Assembly: GCA_051453625.1 (NCBI GenBank)
Contig: JBOZIK010000001.1
Coordinates: 136,401,986-136,465,985, forward strand
DNA from: Welwitschia mirabilis
Taxonomy: Eukaryota > Gnetophyta > Gnetopsida > Welwitschiales
Direction: 5' to 3'
DNA length: 64,000 bases
Both the position numbers and the translations under genes were made by a program. A model generated the notes under the pieces. That model was not told where the DNA came from. It worked only from the letters and a program-made list of their open reading frames with translations, and did not search any database. Shown here in pieces: positions 33,296 through 45,622 of the stretch; position 1 is the first letter of the stretch, and each line of letters starts with the position of its first letter.

Positions 33296-33390
33296 CTTCG
33301 AAAGATTCGAACAGATGTTCTGTTATGTGAAGAATGGATACCCACTAATTGAATTACCTTCCTATTGGCTTTCATGAATACTTTAAGGAG
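33296..33390 (-). repeat. SINE-like repeat, truncated head
   Basis: The minus strand contains TAATTCAATTAGTGGG (box A region) and TGTTCGAATCT, where GTTCGAATC is a perfect box B core. The body is missing and the fragment abuts the next copy head to tail. Confidence 0.5.
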
Positions 33391-33580
33391 ATCTCAAACT
33401 TAAAACTTTTAGTGATCGTACTTCTCCTGGAAGTATGACCATGATGATCACAAAAATGAATGATTTAATTTTGTTTAAGGCCTCATAGTGTTTTAAGAAG
33501 GACATTCAAAGGTTCAGATCCACTATCTCCTACATGACAGAAGAGTATTTCATTAGCTGGACCTTCATCCTATTGCTTTT
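33391..33580 (-). repeat. SINE-like repeat, copy 3
   Basis: The minus strand runs from GGTCCAGCTAATGAAATAC (box A region) through GGATCTGAACC (box B-like, about 38 bp on, a tRNA-like distance) and ACACTATGAGGCC to GATCACTAAAAGTTTTAAG. The body is complete. Confidence 0.6.
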
Positions 33581-35815
33581 ATTGAAACACTTTAAGAGTT
33601 TAGGCTAGGCTTTTCTTAAATGCTATAGTATGATGGTCTTATATAGCATGAATATGATCCCTACATGCATTTGGTATTTCATATTTTGAACAAGGTTTCT
33701 TGTATTAAAGATAAATGATTTGGTGAATAAGTTTTTTTTCCTTTAGATGGTAATTTTTATATTGGTTTTCTCTTGTTGGGGCCTACATTCCAACTTTGTT
33801 CTTAGGGGGATTTAGATTCTCAATCACAAGGAAACTGCCACATACTATTAACTAGGGGGGCTAGACTCCTTACCTTTGGTGAATGAATTTTAAGAAATAA
33901 ATACTATCCAAATTCTGAATGCACTAACATATAGAATTTTACCTAATATAAATAATAGCTTTAAGTATAAAAATAATGTAAAAATTGAGAGTCTAAGTTA
34001 TAACTCATGATTTTCCCTTGTATGCATGATATACTACTTCAACTACATTGGTCAAGAAACTTAAAGATTTTATTCAATATAAAAATAAAATATTACTCTA
34101 TTATTAAAGAAACTAAACTGAGCTAATAAGATGAATTGAGTTAGATTGGAGCTAATTCAAATATGATGAGTAGCCTTTAAGGAATAAAAACCTTCAAGTA
34201 TTTAAATAAGTAAAGCTAAACTAATTATATAACCAAGCATGTCCATCATTATAAAAGTAGTATCAACTTATGTGGTGACTAGTAAAATAGCATAAGAGGG
34301 TTTTACAAATATTATTAAAATATGTCATAAATATATAAGCTATAAACTGATAAATCATTAATAATAAATAATTTAAAAATTGTTAGTAAGTAACTTTGTA
34401 TGAGATTATAAACAATATATGGAATTTAGAAGTGAAGTTAAATATTAATAATGAATCTTAAATTATTGACTCATGACTAATAAGAAATAATTTAAAAATT
34501 ATGTATAAGTAATACTAAACTCTAAACTATATGGGATTTGTAATTAAAGTTAAATCTTAATAATGCATTTTGAATTTATTTTCAGGAATATTAACTAGTA
34601 TAAAATATAACCATAAGAGAAATATTATTTATTTTATCACTATAATATTAAAATACTAAGGAATATTAATAGATTTTTTTCTCTTATAAAAGACATAATT
34701 AATCATGTCTAATTCTCCTATGTTAATTATAATTCACAAAAGCTTTAGGAGATAAACTAAGAGGTACATGTAATCATAAAAGTAAATTTTAAAACTAGTT
34801 AAAGACTATGTATCTTAGGCTTATGACCCTGTGCTATACATTAGTATTTGAAGAAATATTATTTTGTTTAGTTAACTATTAATTAAAATTTTTTTAAAAA
34901 GCCACCTACAATGAAATTATTATGCTAGAAGATAATGTTATCATTTCAATACTTATTGTTTTTAGGAATGAATAGTGTGGACTTTGTGAAATAAGAAGAA
35001 AACTAGCAATTAAAGAATAAACCATTAATACTCTTAAAATATGATTATGATCCCTACTTAAGCCATAAAATACATTTTTAATATGTATTCCTATGGCATA
35101 TACCTTTTAGTTAGTAAGCTTATGATTATAATACTGAATATAAACTTTTAATCACTTGTAAAAGTGAGCATAATATTTATTAGCATAAAAAACCTAACCA
35201 AATGACTTAACCTTAGATGTATGAAATAAAAGTATGTACCCCAAGAAGGGTATTATTACCTAGTTGTTGTCACTATTATTGTTATATCATTATGCTACTG
35301 GAAAAAGATATTTTAAATAGACACCAACATAAAAATTTGGCTCTCCATGTATTCTCTCTGACTTGATATCATAAGGAAATTCAAAAAGAAGATTGTGCAA
35401 GGGGTGGTATCTATTATCGTAAATTTGTTTGTTACCACTAATACGATGCATATTTAATTAGCTAAGCTAAATATTTTCTTTTTTTATGTAGTAGTCATTC
35501 CCACCCTTTTTTAATGCAACATGCACCATACACGTGTTACGCCTCACTGGGCTGACTCATTGTGAAGCGCAGCAACTCACAGTTTTATTTTTCTTATATC
35601 TCTTTAGCCAAAGGCATATCATCTTTTACCTTTATATAACAAAGTAATAAAGACATGGTTTTTTAGTGGTGTGGCATGGAGAGAATATAGTTAAAAAGTG
35701 GACATTGCTAAAGTTTTTAATATTTTACCAAGCCATTACCATACAGAGGGAACGGTTTATGGGAAAGTACATTAAAAAGTTAATTGTTCAAATTTTAATA
35801 CATGACAAGTGAATA
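33581..35815. other. AT-rich intergenic sequence
   Basis: No gene, domain or repeat structure recognised. Many stops in all frames. Confidence 0.5.
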
Positions 35816-36445
35816 CACAATTGTAATTGATTAAGAAGGAACTTTGGCAAATTGTAAGTGATAAAGTTGTAAAAACCCTTGACTTATCAAAATATATTGA
35901 GTTGCATGATAAAGGTTAAAAATCATTTTCTATCATTTTTCTTGGTCTTGAAGATAATTATTAGCTTGATTTAAAATAAGTCTTAAAAAAGGCATTGGAC
36001 GAGATACTTATGCTCTTTAGCTCAAAAGGAAATGAGGCCAAGCAAAATAATAAACATCAATTTTAGCGATAAAAAATGGAAGAATCAAAATACATAGATT
36101 TACACATTAACTCTTTAAATTTCTTTTAACTCAAATTGCTACCATGAACTTTAAAAGTTGATAATAATGAGAAAAAAGCAATCTTGTTAAGTAGTATTCC
36201 TTCTAAATATGATTACATTATTATTACTTTGAAGAAACTTTCATGCACATTGGAAAGAACCATTATTACACTTACTAAAGAACATGAATGAAGAACTTAA
36301 GTGAAATATAATAAAGTGCACTAGTCACCAATAAAAGATGACTTCGTAGTCATGAACACCAGTGGTTCTATTGTAAAAGAAAATTGCTATGATAATTAAA
36401 TGTGATTTCAATATTAAAGAAAATAGAGAAGAATCATCAAAGGAA
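35816..36445 (+). pseudogene. Copia gag with zinc-knuckle remnant, plus strand
   Basis: After frame corrections the plus strand gives MRPSKIININF, the weak KYIDLHINSLNF-like segment (36095-36130), KKAILLSSIPSKYDYIIITL and KKLSCTLERTIITLTKEHE (36165-36291). ILLSSxPSxYD is the copia gag core. About 50 bp later QWFYCKRK (36363) fits the start of a CCHC knuckle whose later residues are lost. No protease or pol is seen downstream. It is homologous to, but clearly diverged from, the gag copies at 25.5-26.6 kb. Confidence 0.6.
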
Positions 36446-37570
36446 ATGATGTCACCATCCTTCTAATACATTCCTTATTGTTCCACATGAGTCTTCTTGT
36501 TGTTCATTCTAAACTCCCCTATTATCCATTATAAACTTCCTTAATGGCCCTCATAAATACTTCAATGTCCCTCAATTAACATGATATGATTTTTTGAAGG
36601 CATGTTTCAACCTAAGTAATGTTAAATTCCTTACATATACAAGGGATTTATTAGATATAAGCCCTTAGTCCCTTCTACCAAGTTCCATTTTCTACCTTAT
36701 GTTTTCCATTTACAAACTTCATTATTTTTATTATCTAGTTTTGTAAATAAAAAGAATAATGGGTATGCCCGCATGCGATATAAAATTCATCTTATTTATA
36801 TGATTGATTTATTATCCACCTTTTTTTTTCCCATGTACAATTACCCTTTCTAGATTATTAGGCTATTGTTTTAACCATCTTTTATAATCATCTCCTGTAA
36901 TCATCTTATATGTATTCTTATATAATTTCTATAGGTAAATTTAAGCATATCTAAACCCCTCATTGTTATGAGTAAAGTTTAGCAAATTTTTAATTGTGAA
37001 TATTTTTCTTGTTCTATTATTGATGGAACTTTAGATTAGTGAATCACTTAATACCAAGAGAACAAGCACCTCAAAAGAGATGTCAAGCATATTATGTAAG
37101 TTAGGCAAGTATCAAATCTTCTAATAGTAAGAAAATAATCCTTTTTACACTTGAATTTTTACATTATGGGCCTATTAAACTTTAGTAAATAATACACTTT
37201 AAAGATATAAATATCATAATTATTATTAAAATATCATTAACTATGTTTTATCCTTATAACTTCTAAACTATTATTTAAAAAGCACTGATATGTGCAATCT
37301 TAATTACAAATCACTTTGAGCCACTCAACTTTTATGAAAGCTGAATGGCCTAAGATGACCGATGTTATCATCTAGATTACTAGAGTTGTTAACTTTCTTA
37401 AGAGAAAATGTTTTAGGAAGAAATGAGTTGCTGAATAATAAATACATAACTGGATTAATTTTACAGAGGCTAAAGTTAGTCTAATAGCTAAAGCAATGAA
37501 GTAGATCTTAACAATTGAGTATTGCACACTAAATTCAATAACCTAAGGATAATTGTCAATTATCATCCAT
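36446..37570. other. AT-rich intergenic sequence
   Basis: No gene or domain recognised. Confidence 0.5.
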
Positions 37571-37712
37571 TATTAACATGACCACACTATGTATGTATTA
37601 ATGTAGTTCATAATCTTATTCAAGGCTATAAAAATAAAGGCTATTAACATGACTACACCATGTACACACTAATTTAATTCATAATCTTAGTCAATGATAT
37701 AAAAATGAAGTC
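37571..37712. repeat. Tandem duplication, about 72 bp, 2 copies
   Basis: Both copies contain ATTAACATGAC(C/T)ACAC followed by TTCATAATCTTA and GATATAAAAAT-like ends. No other content. Confidence 0.7.
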
Positions 37713-38634
37713 TAACTTAAGGATTAGTCTTCTCATCTGTAGATCAATCCTATCATTTAGACTTTAGAATCACTTTATCATTCCATTAGAACTTTATCAT
37801 TCTAGATCTACATTTTCTATGGTAATAATGAGGGTCTCTGTAATTATAAGATTCTAGACATCTTTTCTTCTTGTTTAGATATGAGAAAATGATTGAATCA
37901 TGTAGCATCTGTTTTGCTAAGCCTAAGTATTTATTCTATCTTGAATTGATATTTGTTGTAGTATTTGCCTCATTCGTGTATGCACTTTGATTTATGATTA
38001 GATTTCTGTTTTACTCCATCATTGTTATGGATGATGGAAATAGTATATTTCAAATGTTCTTTCATATTTATCATTTAGGTTTATTTCTTTAATATATTAT
38101 TATAGTTTAGATGATTGATGTGTTAGCATTTATGAAATTTTCATACTATGTTAGTGTTTCTTGCATAAGATGTAACATTTCTAAACTCAATTCGTTTATG
38201 ATGTTTAGAATCTACATTGAATAATTTGTTACTTATCTATTCTATTTTCTTCCTTGATATAATATATTTAAGTTAGCTTGGGCTTGCATGGTAGATTGGT
38301 TGATGAACAATTATTTTTTATTCTTGGAAGAAGAATATCTTTAGTATATTAGTTCCCACCTTTTCAAACCCTTTATATTCAAATCTTAGTCAAACCTTAT
38401 TTCCCATAACTCAAACCCTTATGAGCTATGAATTTTCTTACAAACCCTCAAAGAAAATGATAATTAGGGTTAATTAGACTATAATAGAATAGTCTAGCTT
38501 TATAAATTTAAGACTCCTATCTATACCTTTAATTGCTAGTATAAAATTCAAAGATTATGAATTATAATAATAGTTAAGGTACAGTAGACTATCAACTAGA
38601 TAAACATTACTTATAAGAGGATCAGTTCCCATTA
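37713..38634. other. AT-rich intergenic sequence
   Basis: No gene recognised. If the copia relic at 38635 continued, its integrase would lie here on the minus strand; I cannot see it. Confidence 0.45.
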
Positions 38635-38990
38635 GCAGCAATGGTACCTTTACCAAAAATTTCACCTTTGTTATTATCACTAAATGTAACTTCTCCACCA
38701 TGATAATTAGTTAGAGAATGAAATAAAATGTTATCACCTATCATATGAAAGGTAAAAGTAGTATCAAAGTACCATTTGGTATTATCATGAGCTTTAAAGG
38801 AGGAGAAAAGTGCTTTGATAGCATCCTTTATTATGCACCTTCACTTATCATTCCTTGGAGGAGGTACTTGAGATTTTGCTTTTAGTTAGAAACTTAAAAC
38901 TATTATAGTCAAAATAAAAGTATCTTCTATATGAACATGCAAACTTCACATGATCATAATCTTGATAGTAATAATATTTTAAAATTGATT
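38635..38990 (-). pseudogene. Copia gag zinc knuckle and protease, minus strand
   Basis: The minus strand from about 38985 gives KYYYYQDYDHVKFACSYRR, a CCHC knuckle in which the first two Cys (by C-x2-C-x4-H-x4-C spacing) have become Tyr. Then a clean frame of about 80 codons reads DAIKALFSSFKAHDNTKWYF, DTTFTFHMIGDNILFHSL, GGEVTFSDNNKGEIFGKGTI and AANGN-stop at 38635. This is the copia aspartic protease region (W-x-x-D-S-G-x-x-x-H-M, then G-x-V-x-F-G-D-N-x-x-G). The catalytic DSG is DTT here. The rest of pol is absent. Confidence 0.65.
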
Positions 38991-40365
38991 TTTAAAAATA
39001 AGTAACTAGAAAAGATATATTTGGTTAAATTCAACAAATATATGCTAGTAAAAAAGTTCTTAATACTTGATCTGAGATAAAGTTTTTTATCTCTTTCATG
39101 AGTATATTAAGATTATTGCTACTATCACTAAATTGTGTAGTTAGTTTTCTACCATCTCCAAGCTATATGAAAAGAATTAAAGAAAAATAAAGAAAAAAAC
39201 TGTAAGAAACACTCATAGTGATTTGGCTAAAGCCTACTTCACTTTTAGTAGATAACAAGATGCCTTTAGCTTAGTGGTTCCCCTTAACTTTACTTCTCTT
39301 TCCAGGTGGAAACAACCTTTTAGAATTACCAATTAAGCTTTTTATCCTATAAGCAATGTTTTAACTCAAACATCGATGAGGCAGAGTTCTGTACAAAATA
39401 ATAATAAGGGATTCTAATTTAAAAATGTGCCTATATGTTACATTTTTAATTCTTTAGGAGTATAGTAGTTTAAAGTTAAATTACAAGAATCAAAGAGAGA
39501 AGAGTAGGATTTTAGTATAATGAAAATGGAAGAAATTATTATGAATTTTGAATTTCAACCTCATATATTATGCATGGATGTAGGTAGCTATTAGGAAAAC
39601 TTTAGTTTGATTGAAGTAACAACTAGAAATCTTCTTGAGTGATTTTTTGTTGATTAATAGTTAATACACTGATAATGATTAAAACTAAAACTAATTTAGG
39701 AAGATTCTATTGATAAAGTCGCTAACCTTTTTTAAACAAATAATAAGCTCTATAAAAGTTTAAAAGTCTGATTTCAATTTTCCTAGAGGTCCCACTACAT
39801 ATTTAGGTTTTATGTACCATGATAGACATTTAGAATGTTCTACTAGAAAGGCTAGACATTATATTTTACCAACTCACCTTAGAACCAAATTAGGAGTCAT
39901 TAGGACATCACATATAGGAATCTTGGATGTTTTGACATGGAAAATTAGTCACAATATCAACACTATGATTTTGGAAGTTAAAATTAGAACTAGTATTTTA
40001 GTTAGCTTATCATTGAGACATCTAGTTTCATTAATAGGTACTTTCCTCTATAGCATTCAAGTATGATTTAATGAACTAACTATTGTAGATGTCATTATGT
40101 ATGATATTGAAAGCTGTAAGATGTAAAACGAGTGCAAACTCAAATTTGTAAGGAATGATTTGCATGAACTAATAGATGTTTCATTATAGAAATCAAAAGG
40201 GAGCTCCTATTATTCCCATCTTTCAAAGACTTATAAAAAATAGTGCATGATAATACAAAAATTCACCACACTCTAAGGATATTTTGAAAAATTCAAATAA
40301 CTACACATTACTTTCCTCTTTCCATGGTGGGTTAGTTTCAAATTAACCTTTCATGTTTTTTAAAT
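38991..40365. other. Intergenic sequence
   Basis: No gene recognised. The part just above 39000 may be more gag on the minus strand but has no motif. The 84-codon plus-strand frame at 39812-40066 matches nothing I know. Confidence 0.45.
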
Positions 40366-40530
40366 GATTCATTATGACAAGTTCTTCCTCCAAGAAAGAT
40401 CCTCATTTAGTTTCTTTAATTTTAAATAGACATTCTACGTTTCTTAAATAATTCATCATGACAAGTTCACTAGAAAAGATCCTAATTTAGTTTCTTTATC
40501 AAAGATTGCATAATTTTAAATAGACATTTA
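40366..40530. repeat. Tandem duplication, about 82 bp, 2 copies
   Basis: Both copies contain ATTCAT(T/C)ATGACAAGTTC, GATCCT(C/A)ATTTAGTTTCTTT and TTTTAAATAGACATT. The first copy lacks the internal TCAAAGATTGCA. Confidence 0.75.
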
Positions 40531-40623
40531 AGCTTAGATTAGCATTCTAGAGGTAGATAATTAGAAAAGTTTACTAAAGGATTTCCCTTCTTTTAGTGGT
40601 GTTAACATATTAAGTGATGATAA

Positions 40624-41009
40624 TGGTAACATGCCTAAGGGTTAGAGTAATAATGACATTCTAAATTAGTAGAGCAATAAATAAATGAAGGTCTATTTGA
40701 TCCTTAATGTATCACCAGAATTAACATTCCTTGAAGACTATCTCTTTATCACCTCCTTTTCTTACTTAGAGATTCTCATAAAATGGAATTTTCATGATAA
40801 ACTAATAAAATTAAACAACTGCAATGTACCTGAGAGTTAGAGTGACAATCACATTCCAAATCAGTAAAATAGAAAACAAGTGTAGGTCTAATCCATCCTT
40901 AATGTATTACTAGAACCAAGATTTCACAAAGACTATCTCTTTGTTCCCCTCCTTTTCTCACTTGCATATTCTCATAAAATGGAATTTCCATGACAAAGTA
41001 ATAAAATTT
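40624..41009. repeat. Tandem duplication, about 190 bp, 2 copies
   Basis: 40624-40810 and 40815-41009 share TCTAAATTAGTAGA/TCCAAATCAGTAAA, GACTATCTCTTT, CTCCTTTTCT and TTCTCATAAAATGGAATTT. The second copy is followed by a 66-codon frame with no known motif. Confidence 0.8.
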
Positions 41010-42304
41010 GATACTAGTGAGGTTAAAGCCCTAAAGTGCTTATACTATGTAGCCTTGAAAACTTTCCAAAGTTTAAAACTTTTCCTTTTGAAATTTATCT
41101 TTTCATTTGCTAGAGAGCAAAAAGTAATGCATTTTCATTAAGGTGAAACATAATAAGCTTATACAAGTTTCGAAAAAGAGAAGAAGAGATTTTTGTCCAT
41201 TTTCAAGGATTTTCTTCTTTAGAGATGCACAAAATTCTAGACTTATCATGTTTCCAAATCAGTTCCATTGAAGTTCACATTGAGAATAATTTTAAAAATG
41301 GAGTCAAATTAGGCACTAGGGATGTGGAAGAGACTAATGGAAATTTATTCACAAAAAGTCACTTGCTCTAAAATACTTATGCCATCTTTCAGATCAATGA
41401 TGTTATTGCTTGTTCAAGTGCAGAATGAAAAGAAAGATTTCATTTGAAATTGAAAGATGCCAATCCCACTTAAAATGTGAAAGGAAAATACTTAGTTTTT
41501 AAGATCAGAAATAAAAATTCAAGACATTATTTATTAATATTTGGCCAATCCCAATTAGTGGATAGAGTAAAATAAACTAGAATGAAGTTGCAAGTGTGTA
41601 GCTTTTAGCAACATCTGAGCAAGTGGTTTTGTCTTAAGGTTTCATATAAATCCATCAAAACCTATCAAGAGAAAATATTTACTAATTTTTCAAGAAAATC
41701 TATTAACATAAAGAAGACTAGACCACTTACAAGAGGAGATTCTATTGGCTAGGAGAGCAAGATACATGCAGTTCAATCATATCCAGGAGCGAGAGATGTA
41801 ATGATAAGTGAGGACTTACCTTTATGCTAATTTTGTTGTTTTCATAACTAATCTAGTTTTAAATTTGCTGAAGACTTTTCTTTAATTACTTTAAATCCTA
41901 GGAATAATTTCAAAATGTAGTTGATGTAAATAACATAGCTTAAGAATTAATGTTAGCATAGATACAGTTGAACCAAATAACACAACCTAAGAATTATTAT
42001 TAGAATAGAAGAAACTACAACATGTGTGATAATAGTTTATCATGAAGCTATGTTTTTTAATTTGTGTTCTTTGTTTTGGGCATAAATTTATAGAAACTAT
42101 ATTCCACTATTGAGCATTAGTGCATAATTTGTTTGATAACATAAAATTTAATTAGTAGTCATGTGTAGGGAGGAGAGAGATAACTATTAAACATATAGGT
42201 TTTATTTTAGTTAGCCATCAAATATTTAGGTCTCATCTATAATCCATATATAAGAGGTTAAAACCCACATGAAATGTGTCAAATGGTTAATTTTTAGTTG
42301 AATT
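41010..42304. other. Intergenic sequence leading into the tandem array
   Basis: No gene. The last part (42120-42304) resembles the 3' flank of an array unit (ATATATAAGAGGTT, then TTTCTTTATTTC), so it may be a degenerate partial unit. Confidence 0.45.
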
Positions 42305-45300
42305 TACTTTCTTTATTTCTTATTGTAAACTCAATAGTCAAGATAAGAAAATGTAACAACATGTAAAAGGATTTTGAGATGTAGAACTTAAAATGTTGTA
42401 TTTGCTTAGAAGTATATCCACCATAATCACTTAATTGAATAATTTGATTAGGCATAAGGCTGTATAGAGTGCTAACAAGGCATCCAAAGATTTGAATCCA
42501 TAACCTTTTGAATGAAGTTTAAGTATCTCACTAATTCGACTATAAGATCATTAGCACATGAAAGGATATTTGAAAATTAAGCTAGGTCATTTATCTTTAT
42601 ACTTCTTTTAGACTTTACAAAGTCATATATCATACTTATTTAGGTGTGTAAGAAGGAGTGCTTTCTTTGTAAAGAGGATATGGGTAAACAAGAATGCCAA
42701 TAGACTATATATCTGTATAAGAGATGTCTTATTCACAGTAAAGAAACATCAAACCATAATAAATCTCATTGTCACAATTTTTTGCTTTTTATTTTTGTTG
42801 TGATGCATTTATTATCTTTTATTTATTTTCTTTATTTCTTATTGTAAACTTGATAGTCAAGATAAGAAAAGGTAACAACATCTAAAAGGATTTTGGCCTG
42901 TAAAAATTAAAACTTTGTCGTCGCCTGGAAGTATAGCCACCATAGTTACTTAATTGAATGATTTGATTAGGAATAAAGTCATATAGTATGCCAACAAGTC
43001 ATCTAAAGGTTTAAATGCATAACCTTTTGAATGAAGGTTAAGCGTCTTATTAATTCAATTGCAAAACCGGTATCACATAAAAGGATATTTGAAAATTAAG
43101 AGTATAAGCTAGGTCATTTATCTTTATAGTTCTTTTAGACTTTACAAAGTCGCATATCTTACTTATTTAGGTATGTGAGAGGAGAGATTTCTTTGTAAAG
43201 AGGATATGGGGAAATAAAGATGCTAATAGATTATATATATATATAAAAGAGTGTCTTGTTCATAGTAAAGAAACACCAAACCATAATAAATCTCATTGTT
43301 ATAATTTTTTTGCTTTTTATTTTTGTTTTGATGCATTTATTATATTTGATGTACTTTCTTTATTTATTATTGTAAACTTGATAGTCAAGATAAGAAAAGG
43401 TAACAAAATGTAAATGAATTTTGGAGATGTAGAACTTGAAACTTTATCTTCACCTAGAAGTATAGCCACTATAATCACTTAATTGAATGATTTAATTAGG
43501 CATAAGATCATTTAGTGTGCCAATAAGACATCCAAAGGTTTGAATGCACAATCTTTTGAATAAAGGTTATGTATCTCATTAATTTAACTACGACACCATT
43601 ATCACATGAAAGGATATTTGAAGATTAAGCTAGGCCATTTATCTTTATAGTTCTTTTAGACTTTACAAAGTCACATATCTTACTTCTTTAGGTGGATGAG
43701 GAGGAGGGATTTCTTTGTAAAGAGGATATTGGAAAACAAGGATGCTAATAGATTATATATATATAAGAGATGTCTTGTTCATAGTAAAGAAACACTAAAC
43801 TATAATAAACCTCATTGTTATAATTTTTTGCTTTTTATTTTTATTTTAATGAATTTATTATTTTTGATTTACTTTCTTTATTTCTTATTGTAAACTTCAT
43901 AGTCAAGATAAGAAAAGGTAACAACATGTAAAAGGATTTTGGAATGTAGAACTTGAAACTTTATCTTCGCCTAGAAGTATAGCCACCACAATTACTTAAT
44001 TGGATGATTCAATTAGGCATAAGGTCACATAGTGTGCTAACAAGGAATCTAAACGTTTAAATGCATAACCTTTAGAACGAAGATTAAGTATCTCATTAAT
44101 TCAACTACGATACCATTATCACATAAAAGGATATTTGAAAATTAAGAGTATAGGCTAGGTCATTTATCTTTATAGTTCTTTTACACTTTACAAAGTCATG
44201 TATCTTACTTCTTTAGGTGTGTGAGAAGGATGGATTTCTTTGTAAAGAGGATATGGGGAAACAAGGATACTAATATACTATATATATGTATAAGAGATGT
44301 CTTGTTCATAGTAAAGAAATGCCAACCGTAATAAATATCATTGTTATAATGTTTTGCTTTTTATTTTTGTTTTGATGCACTTCTTATTGTAAACTTGATA
44401 GTCAAGATAAGAAAAGATAACAACATGTAAAAGGATTTTGGGATGTAGAACTTGAAACTTTATCTTTACCCAGAAGTATAGCCACCATAATCACTTAATT
44501 GAATGATTTAGTTAGGCATAAGATCATATAGTATGCCAACAAGGCATCCAAAGGTTTGAATGCACAACCTTTTGAATGAAGGTTAAGCATCTTATTAATT
44601 CGACTACAACACCAATATCACATAAAAGAATATTTGAAAATTAAGAGTATAGGCTAGGTCATTTATCTTTATAGTTCTTTTAGACTTTACAAAGTTGCAT
44701 ATCTTACTTCTTTAGGTGTGTGAGAAGAAGGGGTTTCTTTGTAAAGAGGATATGGGAAAATAAGGATGCTAATAGATTATATGTATGTATAAGAGATGTA
44801 TTATTCACAATAAAGAAATGCGAAACCATAATAAATCTCATTGTTATAATTTTTTACTTTTTATTTCTGTTTTAAAGGATTTATTATCTTTGATTTATTT
44901 TATTTATTTCTTATTGTAAACTTGGTAGTCAAGATAAGAAAAGGTAACAACATGTAAAAGAATTTTGGAATGTAGAACTTAAAAATTTATCTTCACCTAG
45001 AAGTATAGCCACCATAATCACTTAATTGAATGATTTAATTAGGCATAAGGTCACATAATATGCTAACAATGCATCTAAAGGTTTGAACGCATAACCTTTT
45101 GAATGAAGGTTAAGTTTCTCATTAATTCGACTATAACACAATTATCACATAAAAGGATATTTGAAAATTAAGAGTATAGGCTAGGTCATTTATCTTTATA
45201 TTTCTTTTAGACTTTACAGTCACATATCTTACTTCTTTAGGTGTGTGAGAAGGAGGGATTTCTTTGTAAAGAGGATATGAAGAAACAAGAATGCTAATAA

Positions 45301-45395
45301 ATTATATATATAAAAGAGATGTCTTGTTCATAGTAAAGAAACACCAAACCATAGTAAATCTCATTGTTATAATTTTTTGATGCACTTATTATCTT
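42305..45395 (-). repeat. Tandem array, 6 units of about 520 bp, each carrying the SINE-like sequence
   Basis: The marker TATTGTAAAC recurs at 42321, 42840, 43368, 43886, 44385 and 44912, giving periods of 519, 528, 518, 499 and 527 bp. In each unit the marker is followed by GTCAAGATAAGAAAA, then about 210 bp that on the minus strand is the SINE-like family (CTTTGGATGCCTTGTTAGCA, GGCTATACTTCTAGG). Then come about 300 bp with GGATTTCTTTGTAAAGAGGA, a TATATATAAGAGATGTC segment and ACCATAATAAATCTCATTGT. The last resemble an LTR TATA box and poly(A) signal, so the unit may derive from an LTR holding a SINE. Units are diverged; the 65-codon frame at 43696 is array sequence. Confidence 0.85.
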
Positions 45396-45404
45396 TATTT
45401 GATT

Positions 45405-45622
45405 GCTTTTACCAATGGGGTATAGGTTTAACTGGTGGAAAAATCTTCCATTAATGAGGTCATAGGTTTAAATATTTGGATATCCTACTTGAACATTATG
45501 AGGTCCTAGGCATTACTAAATTTTTCATTTGGATGATTATGATGGTTATACTTGCGTGGGAGGGCTAGTGAAAGGGGATGAGCAGGGGTAAGGTATGATC
45601 ACTAAAAGTTTTGAGTTGACGT
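45405..45622 (+). repeat. SINE-like repeat, copy 5
   Basis: On the plus strand: box A-like TATAGGTTTAACTGGTGG, box B-like ATAGGTTTAAAT, ATTTGGATATCC, ATTATGAGGTCC, GATGGTTATACTTGCGTGGG and the end TGATCACTAAAAGTTTTGAG. It lies in opposite orientation to the array units and starts within about 10 bp of the array's end. Confidence 0.6.

Noticed and set aside
42305-45395. CRISPR-like array
   Set aside because: The units are about 520 bp, diverged, and have no short repeat/spacer alternation; the genome is also eukaryotic.
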